The translations under genes were made by a program, and so were the position numbers. Shown here in pieces: positions 26,008-33,961 of a DNA stretch of 36,409 nt (positions are counted from its first letter, which is position 1; each line of letters opens with the position of its first letter). The stretch is from Phenylobacterium sp. (GTDB lineage Bacteria; Pseudomonadota; Alphaproteobacteria; Caulobacterales; Caulobacteraceae). Location of the stretch: NCBI RefSeq assembly GCF_004299445.1, contig NZ_SCTC01000059.1, positions 1 to 36,409 on the forward strand. Reading direction: 5' to 3'. A model generated the notes under the pieces. The model was not told the DNA's origin. It worked only from the letters and a program-made list of their open reading frames with translations, and did no database searches.

Positions 26008-26635
26008 GTGCGGGTTCGTTCAGCTCGCGGCGGGCGTCTTTGATGATCTCAGTGGCCGAATGCAGGAACAGCAGCGCAATGGCCGCGGCCACAACCAAGT
26101 CGGGCCAGGCGCTGTGCGTCCAGTAGACCAGGCCGGCCGCAACGATCACGGCGACATTGGCCAGGGCGTCATTGCGCGAGAACAGCCAGACGGCGCGGAC
26201 GTTGGAGTCGCCTTCCTTGAAGCGAGAGAGGATCCAGGCGGCCACGACGTTGACCGCCAGCGCTGCAATGCCGATCCCGCCCATCAGCTCCGCCTCGGGG
26301 GGAATAGCGTTCAGAGCGCGCCACGCCGCCATCCCGATGACGACGACGCCCAGTCCGGCCAGGAAGAGGCCCTGGACCAAGGCCACCCGCGCCCGCGCAC
26401 GTTCGGTCCAGGCGAGGGCCAGGAGGCCGACGAAGGTGATCGAGCCATCGCCGAGAAAGTCCAGGGCGTCAGCTTTCAGCGCCTGGCTCCCGGCCAGGAA
26501 GCCGCCGACGATCTCGAACAGGCCGAAGCCCACATTGAGCACGACCACGATCCAGAGCGCGCGGCGGTAGGCGGGGTCGTGCTGCGCGCGTTCGGTATCC
26601 CCGTGGCATCCGCAGCTGTCGGCGTCATCAGTCAT
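25997..26635 (-). CDS. Short cation diffusion facilitator-like transporter
   Basis: A 212-residue inner-membrane protein with six predicted spans. The N-terminus is Cys/His-rich (SCGCHGD). Metal-site motifs are DALDFLGD in TM2 (Asp59, Asp63) and FSRNDALAN in TM5 (Asp156, Asn160). It lacks the cytoplasmic C-terminal domain of classical CDF proteins, as in the short cation transporter subgroup. It would export a divalent metal by proton exchange; which metal is not readable. It is the first gene of an operon with the FTR1 fusion, TPR-methyltransferase and MAPEG genes, behind a MerR-family operator. Confidence 0.87.
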   Translation of the reverse strand: MTDDADSCGCHGDTERAQHDPAYRRALWIVVVLNVGFGLFEIVGGFLAGSQALKADALDFLGDGSITFVGLLALAWTERARARVALVQGLFLAGLGVVVIGMAAWRALNAIPPEAELMGGIGIAALAVNVVAAWILSRFKEGDSNVRAVWLFSRNDALANVAVIVAAGLVYWTHSAWPDLVVAAAIALLFLHSATEIIKDARRELNEPAHVS

Positions 26636-26641
26636 GGCCTT

Positions 26642-26672
26642 GGCGTAACACCTCTAGTCGGTAGAGGATCAA
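26642..26672 (-). promoter_or_regulatory. CadR/PbrR-type MerR-family promoter for the transporter operon
   Basis: On the minus strand, -35 TTGATC (26672-26667) is followed by a 19-bp spacer holding the dyad CCTCTA-CCGAC-TAGAGG (26667-26651), and then a weak -10 TACGCC (26647-26642). The CTAGAGG-TGTTA part resembles zinc/cadmium/lead operators of the MerR family. The predicted start of transcription falls at or next to the ATG at 26635, so the mRNA may be leaderless or nearly so. No PbrR/CadR gene lies in the window. Confidence 0.72.
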
Positions 26673-26797
26673 GCCCTGATTTCACCCAACAGCGACCGCC
26701 TATCGATGGGCGATGGTCGGTTTGCCGCCAGCCGCCCAACCCGGCCGCCGGGGCCGGCCTTCCGTCGCAAGAGTCCTGACCGAGCGGTCCCAGTTCG

Positions 26798-27187
26798 TCA
26801 CGCGGGCTTGCGCCGCCGCGCAGAAGCCAGATCGGAGATCAGGAAGCCTGCCAGGCCGACGACACCAATGTCGGCCATGTTGAACGCCGGCCAGTGCGCT
26901 CCGGCGATATGGAAGTCCAAGAAGTCGGTCACGGCCCCGTCGCGCGCCCGATCGACGATGTTGCCGATCGCCCCGCCGAGCACAAGGCCAAGACAGAGCG
27001 CTGGAACAAGGCGGCGGCTGCGCAGAATCAAGACCGCCAGGACGGCCACGATGGCGCCCGTCAGGCCGATGATCAGCAAGCTGGAGGTCCCGGCGGCGTT
27101 GAAGAGGCCGAAGGTCACCCCGCGATTGTGCGACAGGGTCAGGTCCAGGTAGGGCGCGAGCGTCTGCTGCGCGCTCGGCCGCGCCAT
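26798..27187 (-). CDS. lspA: LspA-like signal peptidase II lacking the first membrane helix
   Basis: A 129-residue membrane protein of the prolipoprotein signal peptidase family. The catalytic region is intact: NRGVTFGLF, then GGAIGNIVDRARDGAVTDFL (first catalytic Asp) and FNMADIGVVG (second). Normal LspA is about 160 residues and begins with a helix carrying an Asp that is not seen here; the ATG at 27187 (GAGG upstream) or a TTG at 27196 gives only about 20 residues before the first conserved block. lspA-like genes accompany Pb/Cd resistance genes (PbrC-type), matching the transporter and FTR1 genes downstream. Confidence 0.8.
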   Translation of the reverse strand: MARPSAQQTLAPYLDLTLSHNRGVTFGLFNAAGTSSLLIIGLTGAIVAVLAVLILRSRRLVPALCLGLVLGGAIGNIVDRARDGAVTDFLDFHIAGAHWPAFNMADIGVVGLAGFLISDLASARRRKPA

Positions 27188-27542
27188 GAGCCTCAAGCCG
27201 GCCGACCGGGTATCGGTCTAATCGGTCGACTTGGTCGGGCTAGCGCGCCGGGTTTCGCTAGGACCATGCTGGTCGCGCGTCAGGGCGCAGCCGCCCTGGC
27301 GCCAAACCTAGAATGAAGGCTGCGAGGAGCCCGCGCACCGCGCGTGGCGGGAAGCGCCGTCGAGCGGCCGCCGGCGCCCCAAAGGGCGCCCGAAGGGGCG
27401 GACCCGCAGGAGCCGCGTTAGCGGCGGGACCGAGCACGCCCGCCGGCCGCTCTCCGACTCGGGGGCCGCGGGGGCGTCCCTGCTCGAAAATGGCGCCGAG
27501 ACGCACGGCTCCGCCCTGGGGGAAGACGTTCCCCAATTGGCG
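27188..27542. other. Non-coding, dyad-rich gap
   Basis: No credible gene. It holds several perfect or near-perfect hairpins: CAGGGCG/CGCCCTG (27281-27298), GGCGCCC/GGGCGCC (27373-27390) and GGGGAA/TTCCCC (27519-27534). Open frames here are low-complexity Ala/Pro/Arg/Gly. It separates the lspA metal block from the AbiE block and could be an insertion junction or carry terminators. Confidence 0.4.
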
Positions 27543-27674
27543 TTAAGGCTTCAAGATCAGTAGCGCGAGACCACCCAAGACGACGCCGACTAAGGTGATC
27601 ACCCCATAGACCCACAGCGACCGCCGGCGCCGCAGGCGCGCGCCGCGGCTAAGACGAGTGGTCGACTGGATCAT
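27543..27674 (-). CDS. Possible small single-span membrane protein, 43 aa
   Basis: An ATG frame with a very basic N-terminus (RGARLRRRRS), then one hydrophobic helix (WVYGVITLVGVVLGGLALLI) and a short tail. The charge pattern predicts an inner-membrane protein with N-in topology. No Shine-Dalgarno is evident and no family was recognised. It is divergent from the AbiEi antitoxin gene. Confidence 0.45.
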   Translation of the reverse strand: MIQSTTRLSRGARLRRRRSLWVYGVITLVGVVLGGLALLILKP

Positions 27675-27768
27675 TCAGCCATTAGACGCGATGTGGCCCA
27701 GGACGCCAAGGTCGCACCCCTGGGGCGCCCACACTCATCCACATTGCATGAATTCTTAATGGCATTCC

Positions 27769-27796
27769 TTGCAAACTGGCCTCGGAGGCCTAGATT
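27769..27796 (+). promoter_or_regulatory. Promoter with dyad operator for the abiE pair
   Basis: -35 TTGCAA (27769-27774), a 16-bp spacer and -10 TAGATT (27791-27796). The spacer contains the perfect dyad GGCCTC-G-GAGGCC (27778-27790), well placed for AbiEi autorepression. The expected transcript start falls at the ATG (27803), suggesting a leaderless or near-leaderless mRNA; GGAG (27797-27800) is too close to act normally. Confidence 0.5.
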
Positions 27797-27802
27797 GGAG
27801 CC

Positions 27803-28399
27803 ATGAGCAAGTTCGACCAGTTCAAGGCCAAGCTCCGCCCCGGGCAGACCTACCGCCGGGCGGATCTGGCCCCATGGTCGACGGCGGTCGATCGCCACCT
27901 CAAGGAAGCGCTGCAGGCCGGCGTGCTGACCAAGCTCGCCGGCGGCCTCTACTACGCGCCCAAGCACACCGCCTTCGGGAAGGCCCCACCCGGGGACGAG
28001 ACACTGGTCTCGACCTTCCTGAAGGGCGGTCCGTTCCTGCTGGCCTCACCGAACGCCTACAACGCGCTCGGGGTCGGGACGACCCAGCTGCACAACAAGA
28101 CCGTGGTCTATAACCACAAGCGCCACGGCAAGTTCGCGCTCGGCGGTCGGACCTATGACTTCCGGATGAAGCCCGCCTTCCCGAAGAAGCTCACAGCTGA
28201 GTTTCTGCTGGTCGATCTGGTCAACAATCTCGACCAGTTGGGGGAGAGCGCCGAGGAGGTCCTGGGGCGCGTCAAGGCGCGCCTGGCCGCCAGTGACCGG
28301 GCGCGGGTTAAGCGGGCCGCCCAGTCCTACGGCTCCGAACGGGCCAAGAAGTTCTTCGCCCGGGCCCTGGCCGAGGTCGGGGCGCAGGATGCCGCGTGA
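27803..28399 (+). CDS. AbiEi-like antitoxin (DUF6088-type)
   Basis: A 198-residue protein of the type IV antitoxin family. The N-terminal winged-HTH region is visible as YRRADLAPWSTAVDRHLKEA followed by LTKLAGGLYYAP. The rest matches the AbiEi C-terminal region (GPFLLASPNAYNALGVGTTQ, NHKRHGKFALGG). It should repress its own promoter and counteract the AbiEii toxin. The stop overlaps the toxin start by eleven bases, so expression is coupled. The pair would stabilise the element and can act in phage abortive infection. Confidence 0.85.
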   Translation: MSKFDQFKAKLRPGQTYRRADLAPWSTAVDRHLKEALQAGVLTKLAGGLYYAPKHTAFGKAPPGDETLVSTFLKGGPFLLASPNAYNALGVGTTQLHNKTVVYNHKRHGKFALGGRTYDFRMKPAFPKKLTAEFLLVDLVNNLDQLGESAEEVLGRVKARLAASDRARVKRAAQSYGSERAKKFFARALAEVGAQDAA

Positions 28400-29336
28400 T
28401 TTCCTGCACAGCCACCCCCAGTTCACCGATCTGATCCGGATCGTCGCCGACGACCAGGGCATCGCACCCGCGCTGGTCGAGAAGGACTATTGGATCATGC
28501 AGAGCCTCTACGGCCTGCAGCAATTGGGCCTGACCTTCGAATTGAAGGGCGGAACTTCGCTGTCCAAAGGATACGGACTGATCAGCCGGTTCTCGGAGGA
28601 CATCGACATCCGCATCGAACCGCCGGCGGACCCGCCGGTGATGACTGGCCGCAACCACGACAAGCCGGCGCACATCGGGAGCCGCAAGGACTTCTACGAC
28701 CGCCTCGCCCAGACCATCACGATCGACGGGATCACCTCCGTCGAACGCGACACGGCCTTCGACGACACCCGGCAATACCGCAGCGCCGGCATCCGCCTGA
28801 CCTACGCCAGCGCCAACGGCTCGGTCGAGGGCCTGAAGGACGGGGTCCTGTTGGAGGTGGGATTCGACGACGTCGCACCCAACGAAGCGCGAGACATCAG
28901 CTCTTGGGCCTACGACTACGCCGCCAGCCAGGTCGCGGTCATCGACAACCGCGCCCTGGGCGTCGCCTGTTATCACCCTGGCCACACCCTGGTCGAAAAG
29001 CTGCAGGCGATCTCGACAAAGTTCCGCCAGCAGCAAGAGACCGGCGCGTTCCCGCCGAACTTCATGCGCCACCATTACGACGTCTATGCGCTGCTCCAGG
29101 ACCCGACTGTCCAAGCCTTCATCGGCACGCAAGCCTACCTCGACCACAAGGCCAAGCGGTTTCCCAAGGCGGACAACCCGGTCATCGCCGAGAACGAAGC
29201 CTTCGCCCTGAGCGACCCTGACGTCCGTCGGAAACTGCAGAGGGCCTACGTTACTTCAGGCGCGCTCTATTTCCGGGGTCAGCCGGACTTCGACGATATC
29301 CTGGCCAAGATCGCAGACTGGGCGCCGCGCCTCTGA
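28389..29336 (+). CDS. AbiEii-like nucleotidyltransferase toxin
   Basis: A 315-residue protein of the AbiEii/MNT-type family. The nucleotidyltransferase motif is complete: GGTSLSKGYG, then SEDIDIRIE, giving the GG[ST] and DxD acidic pair; KLQAISTKFRQQ lies downstream. Related toxins modify tRNA or other targets with nucleotides; the target here is not known. The ATG at 28389 is chosen because it overlaps the antitoxin stop; a longer frame upstream overlaps the antitoxin. It runs tail-to-tail with trbB, 27 bp apart. Its 3' part is duplicated as a fragment at 4566-4725. Confidence 0.9.
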   Translation: MPRDFLHSHPQFTDLIRIVADDQGIAPALVEKDYWIMQSLYGLQQLGLTFELKGGTSLSKGYGLISRFSEDIDIRIEPPADPPVMTGRNHDKPAHIGSRKDFYDRLAQTITIDGITSVERDTAFDDTRQYRSAGIRLTYASANGSVEGLKDGVLLEVGFDDVAPNEARDISSWAYDYAASQVAVIDNRALGVACYHPGHTLVEKLQAISTKFRQQQETGAFPPNFMRHHYDVYALLQDPTVQAFIGTQAYLDHKAKRFPKADNPVIAENEAFALSDPDVRRKLQRAYVTSGALYFRGQPDFDDILAKIADWAPRL

Positions 29337-29363
29337 AGATTCACGCGCTCGCGATCCCCGGCC

Positions 29364-30323
29364 CTAAAGGCTGACAGACTCAAGGAGGTAGGTTTCCGCC
29401 TCGCGGCCGACCAACCGGCTGACCTCCCTTACCCGTCGGCCATTTGGCGCTCGCTCGATGAAGATCACCACATTGATCGCCTGGGTGATAGCCCGGTAGG
29501 GAATCCGCGGCGTCGCCTCTCCGATCAGATCCTCGAGCCGCGTCAGCCCCTCCAGCGCGCTGTTGGCGTGGATGGTCGCCAGCCCGCCGGGATGGCCCGT
29601 ATTCCAGGCCTTGAGCAGATCCAGGGCCGAGCCGTCGCGAACTTCGCCGATGATAATGCGATCGGGTCGCAGGCGCAGCGTATCCCTGACCAGATCCGTC
29701 ATGGTGACCACCGGCTCAGTGCGCTTGGTCAGCATCTGCACCTTGTCCTCGGCCGAACACTGTAGCTCCGCCGTGTCCTCGATCAGCACCACGCGGTCGG
29801 TCGCGAACGCGGGCTCGGCGAGGATGGCGTTCGCCAAGGTGGTCTTGCCCGATCCCGTACCGCCGACGATCAGCAGGTTGTCGCGGTTCACCGCGGCCGC
29901 GCGGATCGCAGCCGCCTGGCCGGCCGTCATGATCGCCTGCTCGACGTAGTCGTCGAGGGTGAACACCACCTCGGGGCGTTTCCGAATGGCGAAGGCGGGG
30001 CTCGGCACGATCGGCATGAAGGCGCCCTGGAACCGCTCGCCGGTCTCCGGCAGGGTCGCGCTGACCCGTGGCCGGTCACGGGTGACGACCTCGCCCACGT
30101 GGTCCGCCAAGAGGCGGAGGATTCGATCGGCGTCGGCGCTGGCCAGGCTCTGCCCGGTGAACGAACGCCCCTCCCCTATCTTGTCGACCCAGATCTTGCC
30201 GTCGGGATTGACCATTACCTCGACCACCATTCGGTCGGCGAGCGCCGCGGCGATCACCGGGCCCATGGCCTGCTTCAGCGCCGCGACCTTGCGGTCCTGA
30301 GCGATCGGGTGCGAAACGGCCAT
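29364..30323 (-). CDS. trbB: TrbB, conjugative-transfer type IV secretion ATPase
   Basis: A 319-residue VirB11-like hexameric ATPase powering pilus assembly and DNA transfer at the inner membrane. Walker A is GGTGSGKTT (154-162), the Asp box follows in VVLIEDTAELQC, Walker B is in RIIIGEVRDGSALDLL, and the His box is GHPGGLATIHANS. GGAG six bases before the ATG is a good ribosome site. It follows traG by 27 bp. Normally trbC-trbI come next, but here the gene runs into abiEii instead. A decayed 3' fragment of the same family lies at 5625-5884. Confidence 0.95.
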   Translation of the reverse strand: MAVSHPIAQDRKVAALKQAMGPVIAAALADRMVVEVMVNPDGKIWVDKIGEGRSFTGQSLASADADRILRLLADHVGEVVTRDRPRVSATLPETGERFQGAFMPIVPSPAFAIRKRPEVVFTLDDYVEQAIMTAGQAAAIRAAAVNRDNLLIVGGTGSGKTTLANAILAEPAFATDRVVLIEDTAELQCSAEDKVQMLTKRTEPVVTMTDLVRDTLRLRPDRIIIGEVRDGSALDLLKAWNTGHPGGLATIHANSALEGLTRLEDLIGEATPRIPYRAITQAINVVIFIERAPNGRRVREVSRLVGREAETYLLESVSL

Positions 30324-30350
30324 GGAAACTCCAGGTAAATCGAGAAGGCG

Positions 30351-32327
30351 CTAGGCGGCGCCGGGCAGACTGTCGTCTTCGTCGGGCCGCAGGTTTTCGA
30401 TGGAGTGCGCTGATATGTACTCGCCGGCGTCGATCGCCTCCGTCGGGGCGGGCTCGGCCGGCGTGGCGATCGGTGTGATGGCCTCGTGCGGCGCGGGCGC
30501 GGCCTTCACCGGCCGCACCCCCTTCCAGTCGATGGTCGCTGTCCCAGGCAGGTCCGCCTGGCCCCGGGATTGCCGGACCTTGGCCGGCACACCGTGGAAA
30601 TAGTCGCCCGTGCGATCCTGGAAGAACGGCTCCTCGTAGTAGCGAATCTTGTCCGCCAGGATCGGCTTGCAGTTGTTGACGAACAGGAACTGCTTGCGGT
30701 CGTCGAGGCCGCGGACGTCCTCCTCGGAGAGGATGTAGCGCTGCTGCTCCGACTGCGACGTCGAGCGATGCGCCCGGCCGAACAGGGTGCGCGGATCGCT
30801 GAAGCTCTCGCGCATCTCCAGCGCCTTGCCGGCGCGCCGCACCACCTTCTCGATGCTGGTCGGCTCCGAGGTCGCGAAGGCCGCGGTGATGTGCATGTTG
30901 TCGAACAGGGGCGTGCGGTCGCCGTACTTCGAAAACACGTCGTTGAAGCTCTGGCAGATCAGGTGGGCGGTGATGCCGTAGCCGGCCATCTCGCCCATGG
31001 CGTTCTCCAGGAACGGCAGGCTGCCGAGCTTGGGAAACTCGTCGAGCATCAACAGCAAGCGATGCAGCTTTTTGCGCCCTCGGCTGTCGACGTGTTCGCT
31101 CTCCATCAGGCTGTTGATGGTCTGGCGTGTGAACACCCGCACCAGGAACGCCAGCCGGTCGGCGTGGGCCTGCGGCGTGATCATGTAGAAGCTCACCGGC
31201 GCGGTCGAGCACACCAAGTCGCCGATCGAGAAGTCGGACCAGCTGGTGGCGTATTCGACCAGCGGATCGGCCCACAGCGACAAGGAGGCCCGGCAAGTGG
31301 CCAGCACGCTCGACTTCACCCGCTCGTCGAGATTGGCCAGCGCCGTGGCGCCCAGCAGCACCTCAGGATGCACCTCGGCGATCGGCTGGCCGTCGGGGCT
31401 TCGGGCCTTGCCGTCGGGTGAGTGATAGTCGGGCCGATGCCGATGCAGCGTGTGCTGCATAGCGTGCAGGGTCGCATCGATGTTGATCAGCAGCCGGCGA
31501 ACCTGGGCCAGGTTCTTCCGGTCGTCCGGCTCGCTGTAGAGCACATGCAGGATCACCGCGGTGAAGAAGTCCGTGGCGCTCTGGTCCCAGAAGTTCAGGT
31601 CGCCGGCCTTGCGGCCCAGCGGGTCGACCAGGATGCCGACGACATTCTGGATGTCGGCGATCTCCATCGGCCCCTTGCGAACCTCGAACAGCGGGTTCCA
31701 GCGCACGGTGTTGGGGTCGGTCGGCGCGAAATAGAAGACGTGGCTGAAGGTCTTTCGATGGTCGGCGGTGATGTGCCAGAGCTCGCCCTTGCGGTCGTAG
31801 ATGAAGGCGCTTTCCGGCCAGGAGACCAGGGTCGGGACCACGTGGCCGGCTCCCTTTCCGCTGCGCGAGGCGCCGACGATGATGGCGTGCTCGATGCCGC
31901 GATAGGCGAGGTAGCGATCGCCGAACCGGCCGAGCACTCGGCCGCTCAGCTGCTTGCCGGCCTGGATCAACTTGGCCCGCTCGACATCGGGCATCGTCGC
32001 CCAGGCGCCCTTGCCGAACTTCGGCGGCGAGCGCCGCAGGCGACGGCTCAGGCCGATGGCCGCCATCGCCGGAATGAACAGGACCGCCAGCGGCAGCAAG
32101 GCCGCCATCTCGAAGGCGTCGGGATAGGTTCGCGCATAGCGGCCGTACCAGCCGATAAAGGCCCAGGGCGGATAGATCCGCACCGCTCCGACGTCGAACA
32201 GTCCCGGGCCGAACTCGCGCGGATAGTGGAAGACATGCGCCACATATTGCGTCGAGAACGACCCCGCCAGCAGCAGCAGCACCGCGGTCACCGGGAGCAG
32301 GATGCGCGCCTTCTGGGCCTTGGTCAT
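30351..32327 (-). CDS. traG: TraG/VirD4-family conjugative coupling protein
   Basis: A 658-residue inner-membrane ATPase that brings the relaxase-DNA complex to the secretion channel. Two N-terminal membrane spans (residues about 10-28 and 74-94) are followed by Walker A GASRSGKG (152-159). Walker B-like LLLMLDEFPKLG and the conserved GEMAGYGITAHLICQS come later. GAGGAG eight bases upstream of the ATG overlaps the end of the relaxase gene, so relaxase and coupling protein are linked. Length and motifs fit the Ti/RP4 TraG type. Confidence 0.95.
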   Translation of the reverse strand: MTKAQKARILLPVTAVLLLLAGSFSTQYVAHVFHYPREFGPGLFDVGAVRIYPPWAFIGWYGRYARTYPDAFEMAALLPLAVLFIPAMAAIGLSRRLRRSPPKFGKGAWATMPDVERAKLIQAGKQLSGRVLGRFGDRYLAYRGIEHAIIVGASRSGKGAGHVVPTLVSWPESAFIYDRKGELWHITADHRKTFSHVFYFAPTDPNTVRWNPLFEVRKGPMEIADIQNVVGILVDPLGRKAGDLNFWDQSATDFFTAVILHVLYSEPDDRKNLAQVRRLLINIDATLHAMQHTLHRHRPDYHSPDGKARSPDGQPIAEVHPEVLLGATALANLDERVKSSVLATCRASLSLWADPLVEYATSWSDFSIGDLVCSTAPVSFYMITPQAHADRLAFLVRVFTRQTINSLMESEHVDSRGRKKLHRLLLMLDEFPKLGSLPFLENAMGEMAGYGITAHLICQSFNDVFSKYGDRTPLFDNMHITAAFATSEPTSIEKVVRRAGKALEMRESFSDPRTLFGRAHRSTSQSEQQRYILSEEDVRGLDDRKQFLFVNNCKPILADKIRYYEEPFFQDRTGDYFHGVPAKVRQSRGQADLPGTATIDWKGVRPVKAAPAPHEAITPIATPAEPAPTEAIDAGEYISAHSIENLRPDEDDSLPGAA

Positions 32328-32340
32328 CGCACGCGCTCCT

Positions 32341-33837
32341 CTACCGGCCGGGGAACAGGTTGCGGCCGATCGACCGCCCCTGCCCTCGGTTCAGCCGTTC
32401 CACCGCCAGCTGCCGCGCCTGGGCTGGATAGGCCTGGATCGCCGCCCTGGCCGGCGTCCCGACATCGCGCACGAACCGTGTCGCGTCGGGCGAGGTACGC
32501 GGCACGCTCAACGCCACCTGACCGAGCTCATGGGCGACGCGCAGGTCGTTGTAGGTGCGCGTCGCGGTGACGATGCGCTTGTCCATCCGCTTGATCTTTC
32601 GCTCCAGCGTGCGGCGTTGCCGGGCGACATCAGCCGCAGCCGCGACGCTCGGCTGACGTCGCGCCGCAATGAACGCCAGACCGGCCTCCGAGCGGGCCCA
32701 GGCCTGGCGAACCTGCAGCGCCGCCTCGTGGCGCCGAATGTCTCCCCGGGCCCGTGCCAGGGCGTTCAGCTCGGCATGTTTGGCCCAGATCATCCGCGCC
32801 GGATTGCGGATCCACTGGACCAATCGCAGACGCTTTTCGCGGGTCTTTTTGACCCGCTGTTCGGTGTGCTGCAGACGCGCCCGTGCGCCCTTCAGAGCGA
32901 TCGCCGCCTCCGCCGTCAGCTCACGCTCGGCCTGGCGTTCGGTCAGCACTTTCGGCGGCGTAAGCGCATCGCGATCCCGCGCCCATTGGTCTCGCTGCGC
33001 AACCAAATCGTCGCGGACTTTCGCGGCGTCGGTCACCAGTTTCGGCACCGGAACCAGGATGATCGGTTCGCGCGCGGCGAGCTTGTCGATGGTCTCCTCC
33101 AGCGCCACGTGCACCTCGCGAACCTTGCGGTTGCGGGCCCGCACGTCACGGTTCTGCTCGCCTCGTTCGGAGGCGATGTTCTTGCGCTCCAGCGCCGTCG
33201 CCGCCGGTCCCATATGCACCGTCGGTGCGCGGTCCACGCCGCGCTCCGCGAGGCTCAAATGCGAGACTTGCGGCGCGTTCGGACCCAGGTGTCGACGCAG
33301 GTGTTCGTTCTGGATCTTGGCCCAGCCCGCACGCCATTCCCGCACCTGCTCGGGCGTGCGCCAGCTGCGGTCCTTCAGGCCAAGTCCCTTCGGCCCGACC
33401 CGCCGCGTGGTCACCAGGATATGGGCGTGGAAATTGCGCTGGTCGCCCTCCTTCCCTGGCCGGTGCATGGCGATGTCGGCGATCATCCCCTTGGCCACTA
33501 GGTGCTCCTGGACGAAGGCCCGGACCAGTTCGCGGCGTTGCTCGAAGTCGAGCTCATGCGGCAAGGCCACCAGCAGCTCCCGGGCCGGCACCCCATCCCG
33601 CCGGGACTCCGCCGCCTCGGCCGCGTTCCACAGCCGCTCGCGGTCCTGCAGCGCCGCCGGCGCCGTCTCGGGCGCCATGATCTCGGCGTGCTCGATGCCA
33701 TCCTTGTTGGCGAAGTCGAACTCCATCGCCAGCCGTTCGTCGACCAGCGCCGCGCCCGACCGATAGGCCGCCGCCGCCACGGCGGACCGGCCGGCGGCCC
33801 TTTGGATGGTCTGAACCTGGCACAGGAATGACGCCAC
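32341..33837 (-). CDS. MobA/MobL (MOBQ-type) relaxase
   Basis: A 498-residue relaxase. The N-terminal domain shows the likely catalytic Tyr25 (AAAAYRSG), an upstream His125 (IAMHRPG) and the HUH pair His137/His139 (NFHAHILVTTRR). These make it a MOBQ-type nickase, as in RSF1010 MobA and the N-terminal part of Ti TraA. The C-terminal half is a long charged coiled-coil-like region, with no helicase domain of the TraA kind. The start is GTG at 33837. It is divergent from traD, and the intergenic region holds a likely oriT. Confidence 0.9.
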   Translation of the reverse strand: MASFLCQVQTIQRAAGRSAVAAAAYRSGAALVDERLAMEFDFANKDGIEHAEIMAPETAPAALQDRERLWNAAEAAESRRDGVPARELLVALPHELDFEQRRELVRAFVQEHLVAKGMIADIAMHRPGKEGDQRNFHAHILVTTRRVGPKGLGLKDRSWRTPEQVREWRAGWAKIQNEHLRRHLGPNAPQVSHLSLAERGVDRAPTVHMGPAATALERKNIASERGEQNRDVRARNRKVREVHVALEETIDKLAAREPIILVPVPKLVTDAAKVRDDLVAQRDQWARDRDALTPPKVLTERQAERELTAEAAIALKGARARLQHTEQRVKKTREKRLRLVQWIRNPARMIWAKHAELNALARARGDIRRHEAALQVRQAWARSEAGLAFIAARRQPSVAAAADVARQRRTLERKIKRMDKRIVTATRTYNDLRVAHELGQVALSVPRTSPDATRFVRDVGTPARAAIQAYPAQARQLAVERLNRGQGRSIGRNLFPGR

Positions 33838-33876
33838 GCTGCACTCTCTTCAGGCCGGCTTGGCCGGCGGATCGCT

Positions 33877-33892
33877 AAGGGCCCTGGCCCTT
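33877..33892. repeat. Inverted repeat in the relaxase-traD intergenic region
   Basis: AAGGGCC-CT-GGCCCTT, a perfect dyad with seven-base arms, 40 bases upstream of the relaxase start. It could be part of the oriT structure or an operator for the relaxase promoter. Confidence 0.5.
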
Positions 33893-33894
33893 GG

Positions 33895-33933
33895 CTCAAA
33901 CCCCGGCCGTCGCCGGCCGCAGCGGGGTTTGAG
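33895..33933. repeat. Long inverted repeat near oriT
   Basis: Ten-base arms CTCAAACCCC (33895-33904) and GGGGTTTGAG (33924-33933), with an inner GGCCG/CGGCC stem (33905-33918 region). This would form an extended hairpin. It lies between the relaxase start and the nic candidate, as relaxosome-binding repeats often do. Confidence 0.55.
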
Positions 33934-33961
33934 GGTGTCGGGCGGAGCCTGACCGCATCCG

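Noticed and set aside
27258..27536. 92-codon minus-strand frame
   Set aside because: Low-complexity Pro/Ala/Arg sequence over hairpins; no signal, domain or ribosome site.
30486..31421. 311-codon plus-strand frame
   Set aside because: Antisense to traG and lacking any recognisable domain.
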